Shown: piece by piece, positions 6,120 to 15,180 of the stretch
How positions within the stretch are numbered: position 1 is the first letter of the stretch
Layout: each line of letters starts with the position of its first letter
Assembly: GCA_003150355.1 (NCBI GenBank)
Contig: QAMJ01000014.1
Location: forward strand, 1 to 64,000
Direction: 5' to 3'
DNA length: 64,000 bases
Source: Clostridiales bacterium
Lineage (GTDB): Bacteria; Bacillota; Clostridia; Oscillospirales; Oscillospiraceae
Notes under the pieces: model-generated
Seen by the model: the letters and a program-made list of their open reading frames with translations, nothing else
Database searches by the model: none
What the model was told of the DNA's origin: nothing
Translations under genes and position numbers: made by a program

Positions 6120-8348
6120 GTGCATAGAGTTTTGATCCACATACACGGTATCGTTCAGGGGGTCGGCTTCCGGCCGTTTATCCATAAGCTCGTCAAGGAG
6201 CGCGGCCTGAGGGGATATATAAAAAACACCTCTTCCGGGGTCGAGCTTGAGCTGGAGGGGGAGCATGAGGAGCTTTCCGGCTTCATTGAGGATATCCCGC
6301 GCCGTGCGCCAAAGCTTGCCGTCATCGAAGCAATGGAGACGGAGTATCTCCCGGATCTGGCAGGCTATGAAGATTTCAGGATTCTGAGCAGTAAAACGGA
6401 AGCTTTCCGAAATACGCTCATTTCCCCGGACATATGCATCTGTGACGACTGCCTGCGCGAGCTGAGAACGCCCGGCGACAGGCGCTACCGCTATCCTTTC
6501 ATCAACTGCACCAACTGCGGCCCGAGGTTCACCATTATAAAGGATGTGCCGTATGACCGGGCAAAGACCTCGATGAGCGCCTTTCCCATGTGCCCAGACT
6601 GTGACCGGGAGTATCACGATATTGAAGATCGCCGCTACCATGCCCAGCCGGACTGCTGCCCGGACTGCGGCCCGAAGGTCTTCTTTCTGGACGCCGAGGG
6701 AAAGACCGTGGAGGGCGACGCGATAGAGCTTGCCCGGCAGAGCATCAAGGCAGGGAAGATCATCGCCGTCAAGGGGCTCGGCGGGATACACCTTGCCTGC
6801 CGCTGTGACGACGCTTCCATCGTCCGCGAGCTGCGCCGCCGCAAGCAGCGCGATGAAAAGCCTTTCGCGGTCATGTGCCGCGATGCAGACTGCGCGAGAG
6901 AAATTTGCCTCGTCTCTGAGGACGAGGAGAAGATACTTGACGGCTTCCGCCGTCCTATCGTCCTGCTGAGAAAGAAGCGGCAGGGGCTGGAGCATATCAG
7001 TGAAAACGGGTTTATCGGCGTTATGCTGCCGTATACCCCGCTGCACTATCTGCTCTTCGGCGACGATATAGATATGCTCATTATGACGAGCGCCAATCTT
7101 TCCGACACTCCCATGATGTACCGCAACGATGAAGCGGTGGAAAAGCTGCACGGCATTGCCGACGGTTTCCTGCTGCACAACAGGGATATCCAGACCCGCT
7201 GTGATGATTCGCTGTGCTGGGTGCTCGGCGGCGCGGAATATTTTGCCCGCCGTTCAAGGGGATATGTACCGTTTCCGATAACCGTCGGGGAGGAGCTGCT
7301 GCCGCTGCTTGCCTGCGGCGCGGAGCAGAAAGCGAGCTTCTGCCTGTCAAAGGGGAGCTATGTTTTCCCGAGCCAGCATATCGGTGATCTGAAGAATTTT
7401 GAGACGCTGGAAAATTATACCGGACAGATAAAACATTTCCAGCGCCTGTTTGATATAAGACCGCAGGCCGTGGTCTGCGATCTGCACCCGGACTATATGT
7501 CCACGGAATATGCTTCCGCGATAGCCGAGGAAGAAAGCCTGCCGCTTATAAAGGTGCAGCACCATCATGCGCACATGGCCGCCTGCATGGCCGATAATGG
7601 TCAGAATGGGTCGGTGATCGGCCTTGTGTGGGACGGCACCGGACTCGGTACGGACGGCACGATATGGGGCGCGGAGTGCCTCATTGGGGACTATTCCGGC
7701 TTTGAGCGCTTCGGCAGTATTCTGCCCATACCCCTCATCGGCGGGGACAGGGCAGTCAAGGAGACTGACCGCGTCGCCTTCGCACTGCTCGACGCTTCCG
7801 GCTGCGATACCGGGAGCATCGAAAAAAAGGGGATTTATAAGACCGTGCTTGATTCCGGACTCAATTGCCCCGTGTCCTCAGGCATGGGACGGCTGTTTGA
7901 CGGCGTCGCTGCGATCCTTGGGATAAAGACGCTGTGCAGCTATGAGGGGCAGGGAGCCGTCCTGCTCGAAGCCGCTGCAGCGGAGGACGAAGAAGTTTAC
8001 CCATTTGCCCTTGAGGGTACGCCGCTGCGCTATGACTGGCGTGGGACGATCCGCGCGATATGCGCCGATATAGAGGCGGGGGTCGACACTGGGCGCATAG
8101 CCGCCCGGTTTATGAACACGCTCATTGAAATGGCTGTGCGCCAGTGCTGCGCTGCACGGGAAGCGAGCGGAATAGACGTTGCTGCGCTCTCAGGCGGCAG
8201 CTTCCAGAATATGTATATAATGTCGCGCCTGCCGGGAAGACTGGAAAAAGAGGGCTTCCGTGTGCTGAGGCACAGGCGCGTTTCGACGAATGACGAGGGG
8301 CTTTCACTCGGCCAGCTGATGATAGCCGCCGCGAAGCTCGAAAAATAA
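6120..8348 (+). CDS. hypF: Carbamoyltransferase HypF
   Basis: The 742-residue protein starts at GTG with GGCGGGAG eight bases upstream. HypF moves carbamoyl from carbamoyl phosphate through carbamoyl-AMP to the C-terminal Cys of HypE, the first step to the CN ligands of the [NiFe] site. The acylphosphatase domain (about 1-90) has VQGVGFRPF. A double zinc-finger segment (about 105-185) carries CDDC, CTNC, CPDC and CPDC pairs. A YrdC-like domain follows, then a Kae1/TobZ-like carbamoyltransferase domain with the metal-binding HHHAH. Length is normal. It is the first gene of the hydrogenase island and is followed 12 bases later by hypC. Confidence 0.97.
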   Translation: MHRVLIHIHGIVQGVGFRPFIHKLVKERGLRGYIKNTSSGVELELEGEHEELSGFIEDIPRRAPKLAVIEAMETEYLPDLAGYEDFRILSSKTEAFRNTLISPDICICDDCLRELRTPGDRRYRYPFINCTNCGPRFTIIKDVPYDRAKTSMSAFPMCPDCDREYHDIEDRRYHAQPDCCPDCGPKVFFLDAEGKTVEGDAIELARQSIKAGKIIAVKGLGGIHLACRCDDASIVRELRRRKQRDEKPFAVMCRDADCAREICLVSEDEEKILDGFRRPIVLLRKKRQGLEHISENGFIGVMLPYTPLHYLLFGDDIDMLIMTSANLSDTPMMYRNDEAVEKLHGIADGFLLHNRDIQTRCDDSLCWVLGGAEYFARRSRGYVPFPITVGEELLPLLACGAEQKASFCLSKGSYVFPSQHIGDLKNFETLENYTGQIKHFQRLFDIRPQAVVCDLHPDYMSTEYASAIAEEESLPLIKVQHHHAHMAACMADNGQNGSVIGLVWDGTGLGTDGTIWGAECLIGDYSGFERFGSILPIPLIGGDRAVKETDRVAFALLDASGCDTGSIEKKGIYKTVLDSGLNCPVSSGMGRLFDGVAAILGIKTLCSYEGQGAVLLEAAAAEDEEVYPFALEGTPLRYDWRGTIRAICADIEAGVDTGRIAARFMNTLIEMAVRQCCAAREASGIDVAALSGGSFQNMYIMSRLPGRLEKEGFRVLRHRRVSTNDEGLSLGQLMIAAAKLEK

Positions 8349-8360
8349 GGAGAAAAAGAT

Positions 8361-8582
8361 ATGTGTTTGGCAGTACCGCTGAAGCTTGTTGAAATACACG
8401 GAAATTCCGCCATAGGCGAAGCTCTCGGCATGACGCGCGAAATTCGCGTCGACTTCATCCCGGAGCCGAAGGTGGGGGACTACGTTATGGTACATGCCGG
8501 GTTTGCGATAGACCGGCTCGATGAACAGCAGGCGCAGGAGGATATTGACGCTTGGAAAGAGGTGCAGGATGCCCTCGGCTGA
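8361..8582 (+). CDS. hypC: Hydrogenase maturation chaperone HypC
   Basis: The 73-residue protein begins MCLAVP. The Cys after the initiator Met is the one that carries the Fe(CN)2CO group between HypD and the hydrogenase large subunit. The remainder (VDFIPEPKVGDYVMVHAGFA) is the HypC OB-fold signature. An AAGGAG site precedes the ATG. It overlaps the hypD start. Confidence 0.97.
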   Translation: MCLAVPLKLVEIHGNSAIGEALGMTREIRVDFIPEPKVGDYVMVHAGFAIDRLDEQQAQEDIDAWKEVQDALG

Positions 8583-9645
8583 TATGCACACAGGTGAGAT
8601 CATCTCCGCGATAGAGCGTCTGGACTTGGGCGAGATACGGCTCATGGAGGTATGCGGGACGCATACGATGTCCATCGCAAAGTCCGGCCTGCGCTCGATG
8701 CTCCCGAAAAATATAAAGCTCCTGTCAGGCCCCGGCTGCCCGGTCTGCGTAACGCCCCCGGAGGTCATCGACGCGGTGCTGGAGCTTGCCATGGAGAAGG
8801 ACGTTATCATCACCACATACGGCGATATGCTGCGCGTTCCCGGCAGCACACCGGGCGACAGCCTGCAGCGCCGCCGCGCCATGGGCGCGAGGGTGCAGAT
8901 GGTCTACTCCCCGGTGGACGCGGTGCAGCTTGCCAAGGAGAATCCGGATAAGCAGGTGGTGTTTCTCGGCGTCGGCTTTGAGACTACCGCGCCGGGGACT
9001 GCCGCCGCAGCGCTGACAGCGGCGGAGCAGAGGGTGGAGAATTTCTCCCTCTGGTCGATGCTCAAAACTGTGGAGCCCGCGCTGCGCGCGCTCATAGCCA
9101 TGCCGGATTTCAATATCGACGGCTTTATCTGCCCGGGTCACGTGGCCACGATAATCGGCGTTAAGGGCTTCCGCTTTCTCCCGGAGGAATATTCGATGCC
9201 GGCGGTCATCGCGGGCTTTGAACCGGAGGATATTCTCCGCGCGGTGTACAGGCTCGCAAAGCAGATCGCCGAGAAGAGCCCGAAGATAGAGAACGAGTAC
9301 CGCAGGGCGGTCACCGAAAACGGCAACCCCCTTGCGCAGAACATGATGAACACCTGCCTGCGCCGCCGTCCAGATAACTGGCGCGGCCTTGGGCTCATCC
9401 CGGACAGCGGACTTGAACCGGCCGCCGTGCTTGAGCGGCTCGACGCGGAAAAGCGCTTCGGCATAAAATATGCGGAGAAGCCGAAGCCCACCGCCTGCCG
9501 CTGCGGGGACGTTATCTGCGGACGCATTGCCCCGGAGCAGTGCCTGATGTTCGGGGAACGCTGCACACCGGAGAATCCGGTGGGGCCGTGCATGGTCTCC
9601 TCGGAGGGAGCCTGCGCCGCGGCGTATAAATACGCGGGGGTGTGA
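8569..9645 (+). CDS. hypD: Hydrogenase maturation protein HypD
   Basis: 358 residues from the ATG at 8569, which overlaps the end of hypC by 14 bases and has AGAGGTG before it. A longer frame starting at 8521 would lie wholly inside hypC and adds no family sequence. HypD is the [4Fe-4S] scaffold on which Fe(CN)2CO is built together with HypC. The conserved VCGTHT, GPGCPVC and the C-terminal cysteine-rich region (CRCGDVICG, GERCTPENPVGPC) are all present. Length is typical. Confidence 0.97.
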   Translation: MPSADMHTGEIISAIERLDLGEIRLMEVCGTHTMSIAKSGLRSMLPKNIKLLSGPGCPVCVTPPEVIDAVLELAMEKDVIITTYGDMLRVPGSTPGDSLQRRRAMGARVQMVYSPVDAVQLAKENPDKQVVFLGVGFETTAPGTAAAALTAAEQRVENFSLWSMLKTVEPALRALIAMPDFNIDGFICPGHVATIIGVKGFRFLPEEYSMPAVIAGFEPEDILRAVYRLAKQIAEKSPKIENEYRRAVTENGNPLAQNMMNTCLRRRPDNWRGLGLIPDSGLEPAAVLERLDAEKRFGIKYAEKPKPTACRCGDVICGRIAPEQCLMFGERCTPENPVGPCMVSSEGACAAAYKYAGV

Positions 9646-9650
9646 CTTAT

Positions 9651-10649
9651 ATGGACGAAATAATTACACTCGATTACGGCAGCGGCGGCAAAAAGACTGC
9701 CCGCCTGATAGAAAAGCTGATAGTCCCGGCGCTGTCAAACCCGGCACTGGACGCCTTGGGCGACGGCGCGATAGTAGAGGGCGCAGAGAAGCTTGCCTTC
9801 TCGACTGACAGCTTCGTCGTCGATCCTATATTTTTCCCCGGCGGGGATATCGGCAAGCTCTCCGTCTGCGGCACGGTGAACGACCTTGCAATGTGCGGCG
9901 CTGTGCCGAAGTATTTGAGCTGTTCTTTTATTATAGAAGAGGGGCTGCCGGCAGAGGACTTGGAAAAGATAGTCGAGTCCATCCGCCGCACAGCGGAGAG
10001 AGCCGGTGTGCAGGTCGTGACGGGGGACACAAAGGTCGTCGAGCGCGGCAGGGGAGATAAAATTTATATCAACACCGCCGGTATCGGCTTTGTGAAATAC
10101 CCCGGTCTCAGCCCGAAAAACCTGAGAGATGGGGACACCGTGATAGTCTCCGGCATGGTCGGTGACCACGGAACGGCCATCATGCTTGCGCGCAGCGGGA
10201 TGATGCAGGGCGAGATAGCTTCCGACTGCGCGCCGCTGAACGGCCTGTGCGAAGCCATCCTCGGCACGGGAGCCGAAGTCCGCGTCCTGCGCGACCCGAC
10301 GCGCGGCGGAGTTGCCACGACGCTCAATGAGTTCATCGAGGGTACGGCGCTCGGGATAGAGCTGTACGAGGATAAAATTCCGGTTCGGGATCAGGTCCGC
10401 TCGGCCTGCGATATGCTCGGCCTTGACCCACTATACTGCGCGAACGAGGGCAAGCTCCTTGTTGCCGTTGCAGCGGATGACGCGGAGCGGGTGATAGACG
10501 CGATGCGCGAAACTGAAGAGGGGCGCGACGCTGCGATCATCGGCAGAGTCAGCGCCGGTTATCCCGGAAAGCTCGTCATGGACACGGCCTTCGGGGGAAA
10601 GCGCATCCTCCAGAAGCTTACGGGAGCGCAGCTTCCGAGAATTTGCTGA
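9651..10649 (+). CDS. hypE: Hydrogenase maturation protein HypE
   Basis: 332 residues from the ATG at 9651; a GTG at 9642 overlapping the hypD stop would add three residues. HypE dehydrates the carbamoyl group on its C-terminal Cys to thiocyanate using ATP. The PurM-like fold is visible from DYGSGGKKT at the start, and VSGMVGDHGTAIM lies mid-protein. The chain ends in PRIC with the acceptor Cys as the last residue, exactly as required. It is translationally close to hypD. Confidence 0.97.
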   Translation: MDEIITLDYGSGGKKTARLIEKLIVPALSNPALDALGDGAIVEGAEKLAFSTDSFVVDPIFFPGGDIGKLSVCGTVNDLAMCGAVPKYLSCSFIIEEGLPAEDLEKIVESIRRTAERAGVQVVTGDTKVVERGRGDKIYINTAGIGFVKYPGLSPKNLRDGDTVIVSGMVGDHGTAIMLARSGMMQGEIASDCAPLNGLCEAILGTGAEVRVLRDPTRGGVATTLNEFIEGTALGIELYEDKIPVRDQVRSACDMLGLDPLYCANEGKLLVAVAADDAERVIDAMRETEEGRDAAIIGRVSAGYPGKLVMDTAFGGKRILQKLTGAQLPRIC

Positions 10650-10693
10650 AAATAAAAAATTAAAATAAAAGGAAAATCAGAGAGGTGAAACGG

Positions 10694-11092
10694 ATGCAGG
10701 AGTACAAAAAGACCGTGATCACAAAAGATCAGGTCGTACCCATAGCGGAAAAAATGCGCAAGGCCGGTAATGCCCTTGTGATGATCCACGGCTTCATCGA
10801 CAACGATGGGCAGATGGACGTCTCATGGGACTATGCCGTAGACCCGGCGATCGAGTCCTATCACGTGATAGGCGAGACGGTGCTTCCGTCGATCGGCGAG
10901 ATCTACGACACGGCGGCGACATGGCCTGAGCGCGAGCTCAACGAGCTGTTCGCGATAGAGTTCGAGGGACTCGATGTATCGCAGCGGCTCTTCCTGCCGG
11001 AGGACATGCTCGAAACGCAGGGCAAGGGCCAGATAATGGTCATGCCGCTTTCGGAGCTTCGGCAGAAAAACATTGAGGAGGGAACGAAATGA
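10694..11092 (+). CDS. Membrane-bound hydrogenase 30 kDa-type subunit (NuoC/EchD/MbhK-like)
   Basis: 132 residues from ATG 10694, with AGAGGTG upstream (a GTG at 10685 is possible). The motif WPERELNELFAIEF followed by RLFLPED is the signature of the respiratory-chain 30 kDa family, the NuoC homologue of group 4 hydrogenases. It bridges the large and small subunits and has no cofactor. The short length agrees with EchD/MbhK rather than with NuoC. It overlaps the large-subunit gene by four bases (ATGA). Confidence 0.88.
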   Translation: MQEYKKTVITKDQVVPIAEKMRKAGNALVMIHGFIDNDGQMDVSWDYAVDPAIESYHVIGETVLPSIGEIYDTAATWPERELNELFAIEFEGLDVSQRLFLPEDMLETQGKGQIMVMPLSELRQKNIEEGTK

Positions 11093-12171
11093 GCTACATT
11101 GTCCCCATCGGCCCGTACCATCCCGCGCTTGAGGAGCCGATACACGCAAAGCTCTATACCGAGGGCGAGGTCATCAAGGACGCGGAGGTCTTTGTCGGCT
11201 ATAACCACCGCGGCATAGAGAAGCTCGCCACCGAGCGCAACGCTATCCAGACTCTCGTTCTGGTCGAGCGCGTCTGCGGTATCTGCTCCCACTCCCATGC
11301 ACTGACCTACGCCATGTGCGTGGAGAACATCAACGGCATTGAGGTGCCGAAGCGCGGCCAGTATATCCGCGTCATCACCGCAGAGCTGGAGAGACTGCAC
11401 TCGCACTTCCTGTGGCTCGGCATCGCATGTCATATTATCGGGCATGACAGCATGTTCATGCACATCTGGGATGAGCGCGAGCTTGTCATGGATCTGCTGG
11501 AAAAGATGACCGGCAACCGCGTGAACTACGCCATGGTGACTGTCGGCGGCGCAAGGCGCGATATAGACGATGAGCTTCGCCGCGAGCTGCTCGAAGCCTG
11601 CGATAAGCTCAAGGCCCCGCTCGACCGCATCACCGAGATCGCCCTGACCGACAAGACCATCGCAATGCGCACCAAGGGCGTCGGCGTACTGCCGAAGGAG
11701 GACGCGCTGCGCATGGGCGCCGTCGGCCCCCACGCGAGAGCATCCGGAGTCAAGGTCGATGTCCGCAAGGACGCGCCCTATTCCTCATATGAAGATTTTG
11801 ATTTTGACGTGCCTGTCGTCGAGAGCGGCGACGTGTTTGCCCGCGTGGTCGTGCGCGCGCTCGAATGCTATGAGAGCATCAAGATCATCCGCCAGGCGCT
11901 CGAGAACCTGCCCGCAACACCCATCAACCTCGGCAACAAGCTCATCAAGATACAGCCGGGGCAGGCGGTTTGCCGCCATGAGGCGCCGCGCGGCCAGCTC
12001 AGCCACATGGTCGTGGGCGACGGTTCGTTCAATAACCACCGCGTCAGCATCCATGTGCCGAGCTATAAGAACACGCCGACCGTCCCGTTCATGCTCCGCG
12101 GCAACACCGTTGCGGACGCGGGACTCATCATCGCAAGCATAGACCCATGCTTCAGCTGCCTCGACAGATAA
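11089..12171 (+). CDS. Group 4 [NiFe] hydrogenase large subunit (MbhL/EchE-like)
   Basis: This 360-residue subunit binds the Ni-Fe active site. The N-terminal L1 motif RVCGICSHSH provides Cys63 and Cys66. The C-terminal L2 motif DPCFSCLDR provides Cys354 and Cys357. All four ligands are kept, so this is a hydrogenase and not NuoD of complex I. The stop codon follows the final Arg directly, so there is no C-terminal extension for a maturation endopeptidase to remove. No such protease gene lies in the island. The gene is followed one base later by hypA. Confidence 0.96.
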   Translation: MSYIVPIGPYHPALEEPIHAKLYTEGEVIKDAEVFVGYNHRGIEKLATERNAIQTLVLVERVCGICSHSHALTYAMCVENINGIEVPKRGQYIRVITAELERLHSHFLWLGIACHIIGHDSMFMHIWDERELVMDLLEKMTGNRVNYAMVTVGGARRDIDDELRRELLEACDKLKAPLDRITEIALTDKTIAMRTKGVGVLPKEDALRMGAVGPHARASGVKVDVRKDAPYSSYEDFDFDVPVVESGDVFARVVVRALECYESIKIIRQALENLPATPINLGNKLIKIQPGQAVCRHEAPRGQLSHMVVGDGSFNNHRVSIHVPSYKNTPTVPFMLRGNTVADAGLIIASIDPCFSCLDR

Positions 12172-12172
12172 G

Positions 12173-12514
12173 ATGCACGAGCTTGCACTGACAGAGGGGA
12201 TAATCAGCATAGTCGAGTCCGAAAAGAAAAAGCACGGTTTTGAGAGAGTCAGCGAGATAAGCCTGAAGCTCGGCGAATACTCCGGGGTGATACCGGAGTG
12301 TATGGAGGAGTTTTTCCCGATCGCCTCAAAGGGCACGGCGGCCGCCGGGGCAAAGCTTATTTTCGAGAAGGTGCCGGCACAGTTCGAGTGCTGCGGGTGC
12401 GATTGGCGCGGCGGACTTGAAAAGGGGAGCTTTGCCTGCCCGGAGTGCGGCGGGGAAAACCTCAAAATGACCGCGGGACGCGAGTTCTATGTTGAAAACA
12501 TCAAAGTCGAATAG
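12173..12514 (+). CDS. hypA: Hydrogenase nickel-insertion protein HypA
   Basis: 113 residues starting MHELALTEG, in which His2 and Glu3 are the nickel ligands. A zinc domain with CCGC and CPEC pairs lies at about 72-95. HypA hands nickel to the large subunit, normally with the GTPase HypB. No hypB is present in this island or elsewhere in the window. The gene is placed between the large subunit and the antiporter module, an unusual position that suggests co-translation with its client. Confidence 0.95.
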   Translation: MHELALTEGIISIVESEKKKHGFERVSEISLKLGEYSGVIPECMEEFFPIASKGTAAAGAKLIFEKVPAQFECCGCDWRGGLEKGSFACPECGGENLKMTAGREFYVENIKVE

Positions 12515-12558
12515 ACAACGGATAGATAATAAACTTCAAAGGAAGGAGAGATGATCTC

Positions 12559-13140
12559 TTGCAGAAAACACGGTTTACATCGGTGCTGTCCACCTTCATC
12601 GTCTGCTACGTGTTCTGGATTCTTCTCACATGGTCACTGTCTCCGGAGGAGCTTGCGGCGGGAGCCGTCGTCAGCTTTTTCGTAGCGCTGTTCTCAGCAA
12701 AATACTTTATACATGAAAACGCCGGGTGGCTCTTCAGACCGGACAAGTTCTTCGCCCTGCTGGCATACTTTGTGGTTTTCCTCGGCCTGCTCATCAAGTC
12801 GAACCTCAATGTTGCAAAGTGCTGCTACAAGGGCTGCAAGGACGTGTATCCCGGCATCGTAAAGATACCGACGAAGCTCAAGGGCGACTACGCGCAGGCG
12901 ATGCTCGCAAACAGCATCACCCTCACGCCGGGCACGATAACCCTCGACATCATCGAGGAGAACGGCGAAACGGCGTACTATGTACACTGCCTTGATGTGT
13001 CCCAGTACGAGGATAAGAACTTCTACTACACGGACGAGGACGGCAAAGAGAAGCCGCTGCCGCTCCACAGGAGCCGCGAGGACGCCGGAGAGGACATCAA
13101 AGGCACGATGGAAAAATGGATCAGGAGGATCTGGGAATGA
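12559..13140 (+). CDS. Mrp/Mbh antiporter subunit E (MrpE/MbhA-like)
   Basis: 193 residues from a TTG with GGAAGGAGAG eight bases upstream. Two or three N-terminal membrane spans are followed by a cytoplasmic domain with the family signature ANSITLTPGTITLDI. In Mrp antiporters and in Mbh hydrogenases this subunit helps form the sodium/proton unit. It opens the antiporter block and overlaps the next gene by ATGA. Confidence 0.9.
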   Translation: MQKTRFTSVLSTFIVCYVFWILLTWSLSPEELAAGAVVSFFVALFSAKYFIHENAGWLFRPDKFFALLAYFVVFLGLLIKSNLNVAKCCYKGCKDVYPGIVKIPTKLKGDYAQAMLANSITLTPGTITLDIIEENGETAYYVHCLDVSQYEDKNFYYTDEDGKEKPLPLHRSREDAGEDIKGTMEKWIRRIWE

Positions 13141-13403
13141 TTGACATTTTGATTTTTGCCGTCATTTATGCGCTGCTGGCCGCTGGGAACCTGATCAGAC
13201 TTGTGAAGGGCCCGACGGGTGCAGACAGAATGGTCGCGGCGGACAGCATGGATATTCTTGTCGCCTGCGCAATGGTGCTCTTCTCCATATACAGCGGGAG
13301 AGGCATATACCTTGACATAGCCATCATCACGGCGATGCTCGGCATACTCAACACCATGCTCGTCGGCCGTTATCTTGATACGGGAAGGTGGCACAAGAAA
13401 TGA
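13137..13403 (+). CDS. Mrp/Mbh antiporter subunit F (MrpF/MbhB-like)
   Basis: 88 residues from ATG 13137, which overlaps the previous stop. Three membrane spans; the conserved RLVKGPTGADRMVAADS loop and the LDIAIITAML segment identify MrpF. The next gene again begins with an ATGA overlap, so coupling is tight. Confidence 0.93.
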   Translation: MIDILIFAVIYALLAAGNLIRLVKGPTGADRMVAADSMDILVACAMVLFSIYSGRGIYLDIAIITAMLGILNTMLVGRYLDTGRWHKK

Positions 13404-13744
13404 TACTGCGTATTATCATAGACGTACTTATAGCGGTGAGCCTGTACTTCGCTATAGCCGGGACGATCGGCATAAACAAAATGCCGGACACCTTCTCCCG
13501 CATGCAGGCGAGCACGCTCATCACCACCCTCGGCGTTCTCGGCGCAAACATCGGCGCTATACTATATGCCATATTCATCATGCACAACGGCGCGGCTGCG
13601 GTGAAGATCGCGGTCATCGCGGCGCTCGTCATCGCGGTGAACCCCATCGGCGCGCACGCTATCGCCAAGGGTGCTTACCGCTCTGGCGTCAGACCGGAGC
13701 GCAAGATGGAAATGGACGATTTCAGGAGGGACTTCGATGAGTGA
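13400..13744 (+). CDS. Mrp/Mbh antiporter subunit G (MrpG/MbhC-like)
   Basis: 114 residues from ATG 13400. The motif GTIGINKMPDTFSRMQASTL is the MrpG signature; three membrane spans follow and the tail is charged (RPERKMEMDDFRRD). It overlaps both neighbours by a few bases. Confidence 0.93.
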   Translation: MILRIIIDVLIAVSLYFAIAGTIGINKMPDTFSRMQASTLITTLGVLGANIGAILYAIFIMHNGAAAVKIAVIAALVIAVNPIGAHAIAKGAYRSGVRPERKMEMDDFRRDFDE

Positions 13745-13991
13745 ACTTGTTGTTATCTTAAATGCCCTCATACTTTTAGGCGTTGTTGTCTCCGCGATAC
13801 TCGCGGTGCACTGTGAAAAGCTGCTCTCCTCCGTTATTGCCCTCGGCGTCACCGGCATATTCACCGCGGCGGAGTTTCTGCTGCTGCATGCGCCCGACGT
13901 TGCGATATCCGAAGCGGCGGTCGGCGCGGCACTGACTCCCCTCATCTTCATCGTGACGATCAAGAAGCTCAAGGGAGGGGACGACAAATGA
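13737..13991 (+). CDS. MbhD-like subunit (DUF4040; part of the MrpA C-terminus)
   Basis: 84 residues from ATG 13737. The ALGVTGIFTAAEFLLLHAPD and ISEAAVGAAL segments match the small membrane domain that is fused to the end of MrpA in true antiporters but is a separate subunit in Mbh hydrogenases. Three membrane spans. Its presence as a free gene is one argument for Mbh rather than plain Mrp. Confidence 0.88.
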   Translation: MSELVVILNALILLGVVVSAILAVHCEKLLSSVIALGVTGIFTAAEFLLLHAPDVAISEAAVGAALTPLIFIVTIKKLKGGDDK

Positions 13992-14368
13992 AGAAATTCC
14001 TCACTATCGTCTGTCTTGCGGCATTCCTCGTAGCGGGAGTTTTCGCCGCAGTTGAGATGGCGCAGCTGCCGCGTACATACGACGGGGCCAACGCCAAGGT
14101 ATCTCCCTATGAGCTGATGCAGGATCCCGATGCCTATGACGATTCCGAAGCCGACGGCGCGGCTGCCGCGATAGTCCAGCAGAACCTTGCAAAGACCCAC
14201 GCCGTGAACGATGTCACCTCGATAGTCTTCGACTTCAGAGGCTATGACACGATGGGCGAGTCTTTCATAATGATACTCACGGTTTCCTCCGTTATCATTC
14301 TGCTGAGAAAGACCAAGGCCGAAAAAGAAAAAATGAAGGAGGAGCGAGATGGAAAGATACGCAGATAA
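13988..14368 (+). CDS. MbhE-like subunit (MrpA/B junction domain)
   Basis: 126 residues. The N-terminal membrane span is followed by an outer loop, then the signature VNDVTSIVFDFRGYDTMGE and a second membrane span ending in a charged tail. This domain sits at the MrpA C-terminus or as a separate MbhE. It overlaps the previous gene by four bases and the next by 20. Confidence 0.88.
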   Translation: MKKFLTIVCLAAFLVAGVFAAVEMAQLPRTYDGANAKVSPYELMQDPDAYDDSEADGAAAAIVQQNLAKTHAVNDVTSIVFDFRGYDTMGESFIMILTVSSVIILLRKTKAEKEKMKEERDGKIRR

Positions 14369-14819
14369 CGTCACCATCAAGCGCGTTATAACCCGCTGCG
14401 GCTGTGACAGGATCATTCCGCTTTGCCTCGTATATATCTTTTATATTATGCTCCATGGCCACCTGACCCCGGGCGGCGGCTTCCAGGGCGGCATACTCAC
14501 TGTCGCCGTCGTGCTGCTCATCTACCTTGCCCACGGCTATGAGGAGGCCAAGCGTGCCCTGCACCCGGACCTTACCCATAAGCTCGAAGGCGTCGCGCTG
14601 ATGCTGTATGTAGTCCTCGCATTCGTCGGCGTCGTCCTCGGTGCGAGCTTCTGCCAGAACGTGTTCTACTACCACGGCGATATAGGCGCGCTCTTCAGCA
14701 GCGGCACAGTGTTCTGGATGGGCGAGACTGTCGCGTTCGACGTGTTCACCGCGGCTGTGACGCTCTCCATCGGTATGCTCAGCGTTCTGTATCCGCAGGA
14801 TATAGACAACCTGAAGTGA
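14349..14819 (+). CDS. Mrp/Mbh antiporter subunit B (MrpB/MbhF-like)
   Basis: 156 residues with four membrane spans. The glycine-rich motif HGHLTPGGGFQGGI is diagnostic for MrpB. GAGGAGCGAG precedes the ATG, and the gene starts inside the end of the upstream gene. Confidence 0.93.
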   Translation: MERYADNVTIKRVITRCGCDRIIPLCLVYIFYIMLHGHLTPGGGFQGGILTVAVVLLIYLAHGYEEAKRALHPDLTHKLEGVALMLYVVLAFVGVVLGASFCQNVFYYHGDIGALFSSGTVFWMGETVAFDVFTAAVTLSIGMLSVLYPQDIDNLK

Positions 14820-14829
14820 GGTGGCAAGT

Positions 14830-15180
14830 ATGATTACGATGAACTATATTGCTTCGTTCTTCCTGATCTTTTTGGGATTATACTGCATCGTTGTAAAGCA
14901 CAACGCGGTCAAGACCGTCATCGGTATGTGCGTCATGGACTACGGCGTGAACATCTTCCTTATCTCCGTCGGCTATGTACCGGGCGGCACCGCGCCCATT
15001 TTCACGCAGGGCGAGATAACCGCGGCGAGCTACTTCGTCGACCCGATACCGCAAGCGCTGACCCTCACGAGCATAGTTATCGGCGCGTGCGTTACCGCGA
15101 TGAGCCTTGCGATAGTCATGCGTCTCGATGAACAGTACAAGACCCTTGACACCAGAGAGATAAGGAGGCTGCACGGATGA
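14830..15180 (+). CDS. Mrp/Mbh antiporter subunit C (MrpC/NuoK-like)
   Basis: 116 residues from ATG 14830, six bases after a GAGGTGG site; a GTG at 14821 is less well placed. Three membrane spans with GLYCIVVKHNAVKTVIGMC and the TQGEITAASYFVDPIPQALTL… segment, where DPIPQALTLT is the MrpC/NuoK signature containing the conserved proline-rich turn. It overlaps the next gene by ATGA. Confidence 0.93.
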   Translation: MITMNYIASFFLIFLGLYCIVVKHNAVKTVIGMCVMDYGVNIFLISVGYVPGGTAPIFTQGEITAASYFVDPIPQALTLTSIVIGACVTAMSLAIVMRLDEQYKTLDTREIRRLHG

